Shown piece after piece: positions 36,433 to 45,170 of a stretch of DNA of 64,000 nucleotides. The notes beneath the pieces were generated by a model. It was not told the DNA's origin. It searched no databases and saw nothing but the letters and a program-made list of their open reading frames with translations. The position numbers and the translations under genes were made by a program. The stretch spans positions 1-64,000 of the forward strand of contig NZ_JASKMS010000007.1 of the NCBI RefSeq assembly GCF_030124145.1, in the 5' to 3' direction. How positions within the stretch are numbered: position 1 is the first letter of the stretch; each line of letters begins with the position of its first letter. The DNA comes from Streptomyces sp. 378. GTDB lineage: Bacteria; Actinomycetota; Actinomycetes; Streptomycetales; Streptomycetaceae.

Positions 36433-38181
36433 GTGAAGACGAGAAGGGTGACCGCCGGCGTTGCGTCGGTCCTGGCACTGTCGCTCGGTGCTGCCGCGTG
36501 CGGCGGCGGAGGCGACGACAACGACGGGGGAGGCAACGGCAAGAAGGACGCCGCGCTGAACTCGATCGTCAACGCGTCGGACAAGAAGGGAGGAACGGTC
36601 ACGTACGAGCACTCGGACGTGCCGGACTCCCTCGACCCCGGCAACACGTACTACGGCTGGGTGCAGAACTTCTCCCGGCTCTACGGCAGGACGCTCACCA
36701 CGTTCAAGCCGGCCGCGGGCAAGGAAGGCCTGGAGGTCGTGCCGGACCTCGCCGAGGGACTCGGCAAGGCCAGCCCGGACGCCAAGACCTGGACGTACAA
36801 GCTGCGTGCGGGTGTGAAGTTCCAGGACGGCACCCCGGTGACGTCCAAGGACGTCAAGTACGCCATCGAGCGCTCCAACTTCGCGCCCGAGGCACTGTCC
36901 AACGGCCCGACGTACTTCAAGGCCTACCTGGAGGGCGGCGACAAGTACAAGGGTCCCTACAAGGACAAGTCCGCCGATGGCATCAAGTCCATCGAGACGC
37001 CGGACGACCGGACGATCGTCTTCAAGCTGAAGCAGCCGTTCGCCGACTTCGACTACCTGGCGACCTTCTCGCAGACGGCCCCCGTGCCGCAGGCGAAGGA
37101 CACCGGTGCGAAGTACGTCCAGGCCATCCAGTCCTCCGGCCCGTACCAGTTCCAGTCCTACGAGGAGGGCCGCGGCGCCACCCTCGTGCGCAACAAGCAG
37201 TGGGACCCGAAGACGGACCCGATCCGCAAGGCCCTGCCGGACAAGATCACGATCAAGTTCAAGGTCAACCCGGTCACGGTCGACAACAACCTGATCTCCG
37301 ACAAGATCACGGCTGACGCGGCCGGCACCGGTGTGCAGCCGCAGACCCAGCCGAAGGTGCTGCGCGGCAAGCTCGCCGGCCAGACGGACAGCTCCTACGC
37401 GGGCGCCACGCAGTACATCGCGCTCAACGTGAACGTGAAGCCGTTCGACAACGCCGACTGCCGCAAGGCCGTGCAGTGGGGCCTCGACAAGCAGTCGGTG
37501 CTCGACGCCATGGGCGGTTCGCCGAAGGGCGACGTGGCGACCACGCTGCTGCCGCCGTCCGTGAACGGCTACACCAAGTTCGACACCTACGCGACCGACG
37601 GTCACAAGGGTGACGCGGCCAAGGCCAAGGCGGCGCTGAAGGCGTGCGGCAAGCCGAACGGCTTCAACACCATCCTGACGGCCCGCTCCGACCGCCCCGC
37701 CGAGATCGCCTCGGCGACCGCCGTCCAGGCGTCGCTGAAGAAGATCGGCATCAACGTCGAGATCAAGCAGTTCCCCTCCGGCAAGTACTTCTCCAACTTC
37801 GCCGGTGTCCCGAGCTACGTCCACGACAACAAGCTCGGCATGCTCTCGATGGCGTGGGGTGCCGACTGGCCGACCGGCTACGGCTTCCTCGACCAGATCA
37901 TCAACGGTGCCGCCATCAAGCCCTCGGGCGGCAACAACCTGATGGAGCTGGACGACCCGAAGATCAACAAGGCCCTGACGGACGCGATCGCCAACACCGA
38001 CGACGCGGCCCGCACCAAGGCCTGGGGTGACATCGACAAGATGGTGCTCGACAACGCCTCGGTCGTCCCGCTGGTCTACCGCAAGAACCTGCTGCTCCGG
38101 CCGGCGTCCGCGACGAACGTCACCGTCACGCAGGCCTACCTCGGCATGTACGACTACCTGCTGATGAGCTCCTCGAAGTAA
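36433..38181 (+). CDS. Oligopeptide-binding lipoprotein (SBP family 5)
   Basis: A 582-residue extracytoplasmic solute-binding lipoprotein. The signal peptide ends at lipobox SLGAAAC, followed by a Gly/Asp/Asn linker. The family-5 fold is recognised by GTVTYEHSDVPDSLDPGNTY, VVPDLAEGLGKASPDAKTWT and KLRAGVKFQDGTPVTSKDVK. The GTG at 36433 follows GAGGGGGC. It should capture peptides or similar ligands for the adjacent permeases; BldK-like transporters in Streptomyces import signalling oligopeptides, but the ligand here is unknown. A strong hairpin after the gene probably raises its expression relative to the permease genes. Confidence 0.92.
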   Translation: MKTRRVTAGVASVLALSLGAAACGGGGDDNDGGGNGKKDAALNSIVNASDKKGGTVTYEHSDVPDSLDPGNTYYGWVQNFSRLYGRTLTTFKPAAGKEGLEVVPDLAEGLGKASPDAKTWTYKLRAGVKFQDGTPVTSKDVKYAIERSNFAPEALSNGPTYFKAYLEGGDKYKGPYKDKSADGIKSIETPDDRTIVFKLKQPFADFDYLATFSQTAPVPQAKDTGAKYVQAIQSSGPYQFQSYEEGRGATLVRNKQWDPKTDPIRKALPDKITIKFKVNPVTVDNNLISDKITADAAGTGVQPQTQPKVLRGKLAGQTDSSYAGATQYIALNVNVKPFDNADCRKAVQWGLDKQSVLDAMGGSPKGDVATTLLPPSVNGYTKFDTYATDGHKGDAAKAKAALKACGKPNGFNTILTARSDRPAEIASATAVQASLKKIGINVEIKQFPSGKYFSNFAGVPSYVHDNKLGMLSMAWGADWPTGYGFLDQIINGAAIKPSGGNNLMELDDPKINKALTDAIANTDDAARTKAWGDIDKMVLDNASVVPLVYRKNLLLRPASATNVTVTQAYLGMYDYLLMSSSK

Positions 38182-38220
38182 CTCAGCAGGCCGGATCCTT
38201 TCGAAAGGCAGGTGAAGGCA

Positions 38221-38260
38221 CCGGGTGGCCGCGGCGGACGACCCCGCCGCGGCCACCCGG
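38221..38260 (+). terminator. Intercistronic stem-loop after the binding-protein gene
   Basis: A perfect 17-bp stem (CCGGGTGGCCGCGGCGG at 38221-38237 with its complement at 38244-38260) and six-base loop lie 40 bp past the binding-protein stop. Such hairpins after binding-protein genes partly terminate transcription or protect the 3' end of the upstream mRNA. It supports starting the next gene at 38273 rather than 38225. Confidence 0.8.
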
Positions 38261-38272
38261 GGCCGTACAGCT

Positions 38273-39283
38273 GTGGCTGCGTACATCCTCCGACGCGTCA
38301 TGGGCGCGGTGCTGTTGCTGCTGGTGGTCAGCGCAGTCACCTTCGCCATCTTCTTCCTGGTCCCCCGCCTCGGGGGCCAGACGGCCGACCAGTTGGCCAC
38401 CCAGTACGTCGGCAAGGACGCGAACCCCGAGTCCGTCGCCGCGATCAAGCAGAATCTGGGCCTGGACCAGCCGGTCTACGTCCAGTACTGGGACTTCATC
38501 AAGGGCATCGTGGTGGGCGCCGACTACAAGTTCGGTCCCGACGCGACGCACTGCAGCGCACCCTGCTTCGGGTACTCCTTCAAGAACCACGTCGAGGTCT
38601 GGCCCCAGCTGCTGGAGCGGATCCCCGTCTCCTTCTCCCTGGCCATCGGTGCCGCGGTGATCTGGGTGGTCTTCGGTGTCACGACCGGTGTCATCTCGGC
38701 GCTCCGCAAGGGCAAGCCGATCGACCGCGGCGCCATGTTCATCGCGCTCGCCGGCGTCTCGCTGCCCATCTTCTTCACCGGCCAGATCCTGCTCGCGCTC
38801 TTCGTCTACGAGATCCCGATCTGGGACAGCATCGACTACGTCCCGTTCACGGAGAACCCCGCCGAATGGGCCTGGCACCTGGTGCTGCCCTGGGTCAGCC
38901 TCGCCTTCCTCTTCTCCGCGCTGTACGCCCGGCTCACCCGGGCGGGCATGCTGGAGACGATGAGCGAGGACTACATCAGAACGGCCAGGGCCAAGGGCCT
39001 CAAGGAGAGCACGGTCGTCACCAAGCACGGCCTGCGCTCCGCACTCACCCCGATCGTGACGATCTTCGGCATGGACTTCGGCACCCTCGTCGGCACCGCG
39101 GTGCTGACCGAGACGGTCTTCTCGCTGCAGGGCATCGGCGCCTACGCCGTCCAGTCCATCCAGACGAACGACCTGCCCATCATCATGGGCGTGACCCTGG
39201 TCGCCGCGTTCTTCATCGTCTTCTGCAATCTGATCGTCGACCTGGTGTACGCCGCCATCGACCCCCGGGTGAGGTACTCGTGA
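38273..39283 (+). CDS. Oligopeptide ABC importer, permease (OppB/DppB type)
   Basis: A 336-residue permease with the standard N-terminal helix (GAVLLLLVVSAVTFAIFFLV), an external loop of about 80 residues and five further helices. The ATPase-docking loop reads YIRTARAKGLKESTVVTKHG with LRSALTPIVTIFG following. I use the GTG at 38273 because the alternative GTG at 38225 would place the 17-bp hairpin inside the coding region. Its stop overlaps the start of the ATPase gene (GTGA), showing translational coupling. Confidence 0.9.
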   Translation: MAAYILRRVMGAVLLLLVVSAVTFAIFFLVPRLGGQTADQLATQYVGKDANPESVAAIKQNLGLDQPVYVQYWDFIKGIVVGADYKFGPDATHCSAPCFGYSFKNHVEVWPQLLERIPVSFSLAIGAAVIWVVFGVTTGVISALRKGKPIDRGAMFIALAGVSLPIFFTGQILLALFVYEIPIWDSIDYVPFTENPAEWAWHLVLPWVSLAFLFSALYARLTRAGMLETMSEDYIRTARAKGLKESTVVTKHGLRSALTPIVTIFGMDFGTLVGTAVLTETVFSLQGIGAYAVQSIQTNDLPIIMGVTLVAAFFIVFCNLIVDLVYAAIDPRVRYS

Positions 39284-40362
39284 GCAAGCTCGACAAAGCC
39301 GCGCTCGGCGAACCGGACACCATCGCCGCGTCCGTCCCGGACGACGTGTTCCTGTCCGTCCGTGATCTGCACATCCACTTCGACACCGACGACGGCCTGG
39401 TCAAGTCCGTCGACGGTGTCAGCTTCGACGTGCGCAAGGGCAAGACCCTGGGCATCGTGGGCGAGTCCGGCTCCGGCAAGTCGGTCACCTCGCTCGGCGT
39501 GATGGGACTGCACCGCTCGGCGCGCGCCAAGGTCTCCGGCGAGGTCTGGCTCGACGGCCAGGAGCTGATCGGGGCCGACCCCGACGACGTGCGGCGGCTG
39601 CGCGGCCGGAAGATGGCCATGATCTTCCAGGACCCGCTGTCGGCGATGCACCCCTACTACACCGTCGGGCAGCAGATCGTCGAGGCGTACCGCGTCCACC
39701 ACGACGTCAGCAAGAAGGCCGCCAAACAGCGGGCGATCGAGATGCTCGACCGGGTCGGCATCCCCGAGCCCGCCAAGCGCGTCGACGGCTACCCGCACGA
39801 GTTCTCCGGCGGTATGCGCCAGCGCGCCATGATCGCCATGTCGTTGGTGAACAACCCCGAGCTGCTCATCGCCGACGAGCCGACCACCGCCCTGGACGTC
39901 ACCGTGCAGGCGCAGATCCTCGACCTGATCCGGGATCTGCAGAAGGAGTTCGGCTCCGCGGTCATCATGATCACCCACGACCTGGGCGTGGTCGCCGAGA
40001 TGGCCGACGACCTGCTGGTCATGTACGGCGGCCGGTGCATCGAGCGCGGCCCCGCCGAGGACGTGTTCTCCGAGCCCCGGCACCCCTACACCTGGGGCCT
40101 GCTCGGCTCGATGCCGCGTCTGGACCGCGAGGAGACCGACCGGCTCATCCCGATCATGGGCGCGCCGCCCTCCCTCATCAACCTCCCGTCCGGCTGCGCC
40201 TTCCACCCGCGCTGCCCGTACGCGGACCTCCCGAAGGACAACGTCACCCGCACGGTCCGCCCCGAGCTGACCGAGGTCGGCGGCTCGCACTGGGCCGCCT
40301 GCCACATGACGCAGGAGCAGCGGGAGCGTATCTGGACCGAAGAGATTGCGCCGAAGCTGTGA
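39280..40362 (+). CDS. Oligopeptide ABC importer, ATPase (OppD/DppD type)
   Basis: A 360-residue ATPase: Walker [21 protein letters not shown]-loop [10 protein letters not shown], signature [15 protein letters not shown], Walker [15 protein letters not shown]-loop MITHDLGV. The C-terminal oligopeptide-transporter extension holds a cysteine cluster ([15 protein letters not shown] and a later HWAACHM) typical of OppD/F proteins, which often bind an iron-sulfur cluster. The GTG start at 39280 overlaps the permease stop, and its own stop overlaps the next gene by 4 bp. Confidence 0.93.
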   Translation: MSKLDKAALGEPDTIAASVPDDVFLSVRDLHIHFDTDDGLVKSVDGVSFDVRKGKTLGIVGESGSGKSVTSLGVMGLHRSARAKVSGEVWLDGQELIGADPDDVRRLRGRKMAMIFQDPLSAMHPYYTVGQQIVEAYRVHHDVSKKAAKQRAIEMLDRVGIPEPAKRVDGYPHEFSGGMRQRAMIAMSLVNNPELLIADEPTTALDVTVQAQILDLIRDLQKEFGSAVIMITHDLGVVAEMADDLLVMYGGRCIERGPAEDVFSEPRHPYTWGLLGSMPRLDREETDRLIPIMGAPPSLINLPSGCAFHPRCPYADLPKDNVTRTVRPELTEVGGSHWAACHMTQEQRERIWTEEIAPKL

Positions 40363-41519
40363 GCGACGACAAAACGGTGAGCACACCGGACACGAGCGGA
40401 AGCACCCTCACCGAGGGCACCACGGACGACCGCGAGGTCCTGCTGAAGGTGACCGGCCTTCAGAAGCACTTCCCGATCCGCAAGGGCCTGCTCCAGCGGC
40501 AGACCGGCGCGGTGCGCGCCGTCGACGGCATCGACTTCGAAGTGCGCAAGGGCGAGACGCTCGGTGTCGTCGGTGAGTCGGGCTGCGGCAAGTCCACCAT
40601 GGGCCGGCTGATCACCCGGCTGCTCGAACCGACCGGCGGCTCGGTCGAGTTCGAGGGCAAGGACATCACGCACCTGAAGACCGGCGAGCTGCGCCCCATG
40701 CGCCGCGACGTGCAGATGATCTTCCAGGACCCGTACTCCTCGCTGAACCCGCGCCACACGATCGGCACGATCGTCGGCGCCCCCTTCCGGCTCCAGGGCG
40801 TCCAGCCCGAGGGCGGCGTGAAGAAGGAGGTCCAGCGGCTGCTGTCGGTGGTCGGTCTCAACCCCGAGCACTACAACCGCTACCCGCACGAGTTCTCCGG
40901 CGGCCAGCGCCAGCGCATCGGCATCGCCCGCGCGCTCGCGCTCAACCCCAAGCTGGTCGTGGCGGACGAGCCGGTCTCCGCGCTGGACGTGTCGATCCAG
41001 GCGCAGGTGGTGAACCTGCTGGACGACCTCCAGGAGGAGCTGGGCCTGACGTATGTGATCATCGCGCACGACCTGTCGGTCGTCCGGCACGTCTCGGACC
41101 GGATCGCGGTGATGTACCTCGGCAAGATCGTCGAGCTGGCGGACCGCGACAAGCTGTACAAGTCGCCGATGCACCCGTACTCCAAGGCCCTGCTGTCGGC
41201 CGTGCCGATTCCGGATCCCAAGCGCCGGGGCGTCAAGAGCGAGCGCATCCTGCTCAAGGGCGACGTGCCCTCGCCGATCGCCCCGCCGAGCGGCTGCCGC
41301 TTCCACACCCGGTGCTGGAAGGCGACGGCGATCTGCAAGACGACCGAGCCGCCGCTGGTGGAGCTGCGGGCCGGCCAGCAGGTCGCCTGCCACCACCCGG
41401 AGAACTTCGCGGACCAGCAGCCGCAGGACACCGAGCTGCTGGCCTCGGCGCAGGAGGCGGCCGGGGAGACCGTCATGGGCAAGACCGCCGGGAAGGACAC
41501 GGCGACCGCCGAGAAGTGA
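40359..41519 (+). CDS. Oligopeptide ABC importer, ATPase (OppF/DppF type)
   Basis: A 386-residue partner ATPase: Walker [21 protein letters not shown]-loop [13 protein letters not shown], signature [15 protein letters not shown], Walker [16 protein letters not shown]-loop IIAHDLSV. It also has the C-terminal cysteine motif ([16 protein letters not shown], then VACHHPE). The first 25 and last 30 residues are low-complexity (Thr/Asp- and Ala/Lys-rich). The GTG at 40359 overlaps the OppD stop. A terminator hairpin follows 8 bp after the stop, ending the operon. Confidence 0.93.
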   Translation: MSDDKTVSTPDTSGSTLTEGTTDDREVLLKVTGLQKHFPIRKGLLQRQTGAVRAVDGIDFEVRKGETLGVVGESGCGKSTMGRLITRLLEPTGGSVEFEGKDITHLKTGELRPMRRDVQMIFQDPYSSLNPRHTIGTIVGAPFRLQGVQPEGGVKKEVQRLLSVVGLNPEHYNRYPHEFSGGQRQRIGIARALALNPKLVVADEPVSALDVSIQAQVVNLLDDLQEELGLTYVIIAHDLSVVRHVSDRIAVMYLGKIVELADRDKLYKSPMHPYSKALLSAVPIPDPKRRGVKSERILLKGDVPSPIAPPSGCRFHTRCWKATAICKTTEPPLVELRAGQQVACHHPENFADQQPQDTELLASAQEAAGETVMGKTAGKDTATAEK

Positions 41520-41527
41520 GTCCGGCC

Positions 41528-41561
41528 GAGCCCTCGCCCTCGCACATCAGGGCGAGGGCTC
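41528..41561 (+). terminator. Terminator of the oligopeptide transporter operon
   Basis: A perfect 13-bp stem (GAGCCCTCGCCCT at 41528-41540 with AGGGCGAGGGCTC at 41549-41561) and eight-base loop lie directly after the last ATPase gene. Confidence 0.85.
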
Positions 41562-41583
41562 ACCCGTGGGGGAAAATGCACGG

Positions 41584-42258
41584 GTGCTCCAGCAACTCTT
41601 CAGCCCGTCCGTCCAGCACACGCTCGATCTGATCGGCATCTTCGTCTTCGCGATCTCCGGCGCCCTGCTGGCCGTGCGCAAGAACTTCGACGTGTTCGGC
41701 ATGGCCGTCCTCGCCGAGGTCACCGCGCTGGGCGGGGGGCTGTTCCGCGACCTGGTCATCGGGGCCGTGCCGCCCGCCGCCTTCACGGACCTGGGGTACT
41801 TCCTCACTCCGCTGCTCGCCACCCTCCTGGTCTTCTTCCTGCACCCCCAGGTGGAGCGCATCCAGGGCGCGGTGAACGTCTTCGACGCGGCCGGCCTCGG
41901 CCTGTTCTGCGTCGCCGGCACCATCAAGGCGTACGAGTACGGGCTGGGCCTGACCGCCTCCGCCGGGCTGGGCCTGACCACCGCTGTGGGCGGCGGTGTG
42001 CTGCGGGACGTCCTCGCCAACGAGGTGCCCTCGCTGCTGCGCTGGGACCGCGACCTGTACGCGGTCCCCGCCATCGTCGGCTCCGCCCTGGCCGCCCTGT
42101 GCATCCGCTACGACGCCCTGAACCCGGTGACCAGCGGCCTGGCGGTCATCACCGCCTTCGCACTGCGTCTGCTCGCGATGCGATACCACTGGCGAGCTCC
42201 GCGGGCGTGGCACCGGCGGTCGACGGTGAGCGAGGAGGAGCAGCCGGTCCTGCCGTGA
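41584..42258 (+). CDS. Trimeric intracellular cation channel (TRIC/UPF0126) family protein
   Basis: A 224-residue membrane protein with seven predicted helices arranged as two repeats. Each repeat carries a glycine-rich motif: ALGGGLFRDLVIGAVPP in the first and AVGGGVLRDVLANEVPSLL in the second. This internal duplication and the GGG(L/V)(F/L)RD motif define the UPF0126/TRIC family, whose prokaryotic members form K+-permeable channels. The start is the GTG at 41584 with GGGGGA nine bases upstream; a GTG at 41566 is the alternative. The C-terminus is a short charged cytosolic tail. Confidence 0.9.
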   Translation: MLQQLFSPSVQHTLDLIGIFVFAISGALLAVRKNFDVFGMAVLAEVTALGGGLFRDLVIGAVPPAAFTDLGYFLTPLLATLLVFFLHPQVERIQGAVNVFDAAGLGLFCVAGTIKAYEYGLGLTASAGLGLTTAVGGGVLRDVLANEVPSLLRWDRDLYAVPAIVGSALAALCIRYDALNPVTSGLAVITAFALRLLAMRYHWRAPRAWHRRSTVSEEEQPVLP

Positions 42259-42259
42259 C

Positions 42260-42399
42260 GCGGGCGCCCATCTCCTCGGTCAGCCGGCGGAACGCCGGGA
42301 CGACCTGGGGCCGCCACAAGGCCGTGTCGTGGCCACCCGCGCTCTTCGGGATGACCACGTGCACGGTCGTCGGCGCCTTCGCGATCTGCTCCAGGAGTG
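42260..42399 (-). pseudogene. C-terminal esterase-like fragment
   Basis: On the minus strand, about 45 codons (LLEQIAKAPTTVHVVIPKSA then GGHDTALWRPQVVPAFRRL) resemble the end of a secreted esterase/alpha-beta hydrolase, with the GGHD segment at the place of the catalytic His. There is no upstream half, start codon or ribosome binding site, and the frame runs into the thioesterase promoter region. It is probably a relic fossilised between two plus-strand genes. Confidence 0.4.
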
Positions 42400-42403
42400 G
42401 AAA

Positions 42404-42419
42404 GCTACCGCTTAGTAGC
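42404..42419. promoter_or_regulatory. Palindrome in the thioesterase promoter
   Basis: GCTACCGCTTAGTAGC is an imperfect dyad (GCTAC/GTAGC, 6-bp centre) lying 22 bp upstream of the thioesterase ATG and next to a possible -10 (TACTGT, 42429-42434). It looks like a repressor operator; the regulator is not known. Confidence 0.4.
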
Positions 42420-42440
42420 AAGTTCTTGTACTGTTCAGCC

Positions 42441-43301
42441 ATGCCAGAAGCAGCCACCGCCCCGGCCGCCCGGGCCACGATCGGCGACAGTGAGTTCGAC
42501 CGCGACACCGCCCTCACCCGCCGCGCGCCGGGCGTCTACGACATCGACCTCTCCGCCGGCTGGACGATCATCAGCGCCGTCAACGGCGGCTACCTGCTGG
42601 CCGTCCTGGGCCGCGCCCTCGCGGACGCCCTGCCGCACGCCGATCCCTTCACGATCTCGGCGCACTACCTGACCGCGTCCCAGCCCGGCCCCGCGGTCGT
42701 CCGCACGGACGTCGTCCGCACCGGCCGCACCCTGTCGACCGGCCAGGCCTCCCTCTTCCAGTACGACGAAGAGGGCCGCGAGGTGGAGCGCATCCGCGTC
42801 CTCGCCTCCTACGGCGACCTGGACACCCTGCCCGACGACGTCCGTACGACGGCCCGGCCGCCCGCGATCGCGCCGCCGGAGCACTGTTTCGGCCCCGAGG
42901 ACGGACCCGCCCCTGTCGACGGCAGCTCGGCGATCACCGAGCGTCTGATGCTCAAGCTCGACCCGTCCACGCTCGGCTGGGCCCTCGGGCAGCCCTCCGG
43001 CAAGGGCGAGATGCGGGCCTGGTTCGGACTCAAGGACGGGCGTGATCCCGACCCGCTCTCCCTGCTGCTCGCGGTCGACGCCCTGCCGCCCACGGCCTTC
43101 GAACTCGGGCTGAAGGGCTGGGTGCCGACCGTCGAGCTGACCGTGCACGTCCGGTGCCGCCCGGCACCGGGTCCGCTGCGGGTGTCGATCGTCACGCGCA
43201 ACCTCGCCGGCGGCTTCCTGGAGGAGGACGCCGAGGTGTGGGACAGCGCGGACCGGCTGGTGGCGCAGTCCCGGCAGCTGGCGCGGGTCCGGCTGGGCTG
43301 A
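42441..43301 (+). CDS. Acyl-CoA thioesterase family protein (double hotdog)
   Basis: A 286-residue cytosolic protein with two hotdog-fold halves as in TesB/4HBT_3 thioesterases. The first half carries VNGGYLLAVLGRALAD and PFTISAHYLTASQPGP, the second REMRAWFGLKDGRDPDPLS-like sequence and DALPPTAFELG, GFLEEDAEVWDSADRLVAQS. It should hydrolyse acyl-CoA thioesters; the chain length is unknown. The ATG at 42441 lacks a Shine-Dalgarno sequence, and TACTGT six bases upstream suggests leaderless transcription. It is the only gene of its transcription unit. Confidence 0.88.
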   Translation: MPEAATAPAARATIGDSEFDRDTALTRRAPGVYDIDLSAGWTIISAVNGGYLLAVLGRALADALPHADPFTISAHYLTASQPGPAVVRTDVVRTGRTLSTGQASLFQYDEEGREVERIRVLASYGDLDTLPDDVRTTARPPAIAPPEHCFGPEDGPAPVDGSSAITERLMLKLDPSTLGWALGQPSGKGEMRAWFGLKDGRDPDPLSLLLAVDALPPTAFELGLKGWVPTVELTVHVRCRPAPGPLRVSIVTRNLAGGFLEEDAEVWDSADRLVAQSRQLARVRLG

Positions 43302-43346
43302 ACTCCGCCGCACTGACGCGCGGTTCACAGGCTCCTGGCCCTGCTG

Positions 43347-43766
43347 GTGCTCTCGCCCCCGGCCCTGGCGGCCTGCGGGTCGGGCGACCCCTCGTCGTCC
43401 TCGAACAGTGGGGGCGGGTCGGGGCGGCGGTCCTGCCAGGCGCCGTCGGGTGCGGCTTCGCGTGCGCCTTCCGGCGCGCCCTCGGGTGCTCCGTCCGGCG
43501 CGCCCTCGGGGGCCCCTCGGGGCGCCGCCTTCGCCGGATCCAAGTCGACCGGTAAGCCGTCCGGGGCCCCTTCGGGGATGCCCCGCGGCCCGCCGGGCGG
43601 CGACCAGGGCGGTCCCGGTGGTGACCAGGGGCAGCAGCCTCAGCCGCAGGAGGAGCAGGGAGCACTGGGGGCACTAGGAGCAGCAGGGCAAGAGGCGCAG
43701 TCGGCGCAGGAGACCGCCTCGGGCCCAACCCGGGGCGGTATGCGGCAGGGGCGGCGCGTCCGGTGA
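43347..43766 (+). CDS. Questionable low-complexity lipoprotein-like frame
   Basis: A frame of up to 139 codons, rich in GAPS repeats (about residues 35-60) and Gln/Gly. Its first codons plus those just upstream read LLALLVLSPPALAACGSGDP, a good lipoprotein signal with an LAAC lipobox. However, an in-frame TGA at 43314-43316 leaves no ATG, GTG or TTG before the hydrophobic core; the only start (GTG 43347) truncates the signal. Either a rare start such as CTG is used or this is a decayed gene. It fills the 500-bp gap before the TetR gene. Confidence 0.3.
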   Translation: MLSPPALAACGSGDPSSSSNSGGGSGRRSCQAPSGAASRAPSGAPSGAPSGAPSGAPRGAAFAGSKSTGKPSGAPSGMPRGPPGGDQGGPGGDQGQQPQPQEEQGALGALGAAGQEAQSAQETASGPTRGGMRQGRRVR

Positions 43767-43801
43767 ACGGGCGCTCCGCCCCTGTGTGTGGTCCGGGGGT
43801 G

Positions 43802-44440
43802 TCAATCCAGCCAATGCCGGCGGCCGAGGCCGATCAGCCGCATCTGGCGGGTCGCCAGCTGTGTGACGTGCCGGGTCCGGTCGGGGCGCTCCTCCTCCGG
43901 GCCTTCCAGGGCTTCCAGGAACAGCGACGCCGTGCTCAGCATCTGGTCGACGTAGAGATGCGCGAGCATCAGCAGGTCGTCCTCGCTCCAGCCCTCGGAG
44001 ACCGGGTCCTTGGCCAGTTCGTCCTTGACCTCCTGGGCGAAGCGGGCGAGTTGCTCCCGTATGGCTTCTCGTACCGGCAGGACTCCGCCATGTCGTTCAC
44101 GGGCGATGAAGCGGACATGAGCGGGGTACCCGTCGACGTGACGGGCGATCAGTTCGATGGTGCGCGTGATGCGTTCCTCGTGGTCGTCCGTCGTGGACAC
44201 CGTCGTCCGGATCATCGGGTGCAGGCTGCCCAGCGCCTCCTCGACCAGGGCCACGCCCAGATCCGCCGTGGAGCGGAAGTGGCGGTAGAAGGCGGTCGGG
44301 GCGACCCCGACGGCGCGGGTGACCTCGCGCAGTCCCAGGCTGCTCAGACTCTGCCCCTCCAGCAGCCCGAGGGCCGCGTCGAGGAGTGCCTGCCGGGTCT
44401 TCTGCTTCTGGGCCTGCCGGATGCCGAGGGTGTGACTCAT
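43802..44440 (-). CDS. TetR-family transcriptional regulator
   Basis: A 212-residue repressor. The N-terminal helix-turn-helix is KTRQALLDAALGLLEGQS, LGLREVTRAVGVAPTAFYRHF (about 14-58), followed by an all-helical ligand domain. The DNA-binding sequence most resembles the FabR-like group that responds to acyl ligands, but ligand assignment is inference. It faces a divergently transcribed pair of small membrane protein genes across a region with two copies of a 16-bp dyad (44449-44464 and 44506-44521), so autoregulation and control of those genes is likely. Confidence 0.9.
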   Translation of the reverse strand: MSHTLGIRQAQKQKTRQALLDAALGLLEGQSLSSLGLREVTRAVGVAPTAFYRHFRSTADLGVALVEEALGSLHPMIRTTVSTTDDHEERITRTIELIARHVDGYPAHVRFIARERHGGVLPVREAIREQLARFAQEVKDELAKDPVSEGWSEDDLLMLAHLYVDQMLSTASLFLEALEGPEEERPDRTRHVTQLATRQMRLIGLGRRHWLD

Positions 44441-44448
44441 ACCATGCA

Positions 44449-44521
44449 GTTAACAACTGTTCTCTGGAATTGGAAAGTCATGAGAGGCGTTAGACTGGGA
44501 AGTCAGTGAACAACTGTAACC
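44449..44521. promoter_or_regulatory. Paired operator-like sites between tetR and small membrane genes
   Basis: GTTAACAACTGTTCTC (44449-44464) and GTGAACAACTGTAACC (44506-44521) share the core AACAACTGT and each has partial dyad symmetry around the AC. They flank a 41-bp segment containing TAGACT, a plausible rightward -10. The arrangement is typical of a TetR-type autoregulated divergent promoter. Confidence 0.6.
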
Positions 44522-44555
44522 ACAAGCGTTCACCGAACCCTGGGGGCTGATTCCC

Positions 44556-44720
44556 GTGCTGTTCATCGTCGCCGCACTCCTGCTGCTGGGTGTCGTCCTA
44601 GGCACCGTGGCCCACGCGCCGCTCACCTTCTCCGTCGCCCTCGGCGCCGTCATCGCGGTCTGGCTCGGCATCTTCGCGCTCCGCGAGCGCGGCCGCCGCC
44701 GCCACACGCAGGCCCACTGA
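44556..44720 (+). CDS. Small membrane protein, 54 residues
   Basis: A short frame starting GTG at 44556: FIVAALLLLGVVLGTVAHAP is a first TM helix and FSVALGAVIAVWLGIFAL a second, ending with a basic RERGRRRHTQAH tail in the cytosol. No strong ribosome binding site is seen (GGGGGC eight bases upstream). It begins 35 bp after the second operator-like site and 44 bp before the DUF4190 gene, so it probably belongs to the TetR regulon. I do not recognise a named family. Confidence 0.65.
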   Translation: MLFIVAALLLLGVVLGTVAHAPLTFSVALGAVIAVWLGIFALRERGRRRHTQAH

Positions 44721-44764
44721 CACCGACCGCCGCCTCTTCGATCCGCATCCAGGAGTCGATCACC

Positions 44765-45031
44765 ATGCAGCTCACCGCTCCGGCCTCGCGCCGCACCGGC
44801 ATCCGCGACACCGACGGCATGGCCGTCGCGTCCTTCATCCTGGGCCTGCTGGGCCTGCTCGTGCTCAACCTCTTCCTCGGCCCGATCGCCATCGTGCTGG
44901 CGAGCATCGCCCTGTGGCGCGGCACCGAGCGCCGCGGCCGCGCGCTGCTGGGCCTGGGCCTGGGCGTCGCCGACCTGCTGGTCCTCGCGGCCTTCATGGA
45001 GTTCGACAGCACCATCTCGTGGAGCTTGTGA
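44765..45031 (+). CDS. DUF4190 domain membrane protein
   Basis: An 88-residue protein with a short polar N-terminus (RRTGIRDTDGMAVAS) and two TM helices (FILGLLGLLVLNLFLGPIAI and LLGLGLGVADLLVLAAFM) separated by LWRGTERRGR. The GMAVASFILGLLGL start of the hydrophobic part is the hallmark of DUF4190. The ATG has CAGGAG at good spacing. It probably shares a transcript with the preceding 54-residue membrane protein, divergent from the TetR regulator. Function unknown. Confidence 0.85.
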   Translation: MQLTAPASRRTGIRDTDGMAVASFILGLLGLLVLNLFLGPIAIVLASIALWRGTERRGRALLGLGLGVADLLVLAAFMEFDSTISWSL

Positions 45032-45170
45032 GCCACCGTCGGACAGCCGTCCGCCGGTACGCCGCGGCCGGCCCGAGGACGACGGGCCGTCGCCGCGCCG
45101 GCAAGCGGTTCACGTTCGGCCAGCCTTGATCTGAGGCCGGTGAACGGGGAGCCGTAGAATCGGGCTCACC

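Noticed and set aside
43192..43728. A minus-strand frame of 178 codons opposite the GAPS-repeat region.
   Set aside because: It runs into the thioesterase gene antisense, is Arg/Pro-rich, and lacks any recognisable domain or start signal.
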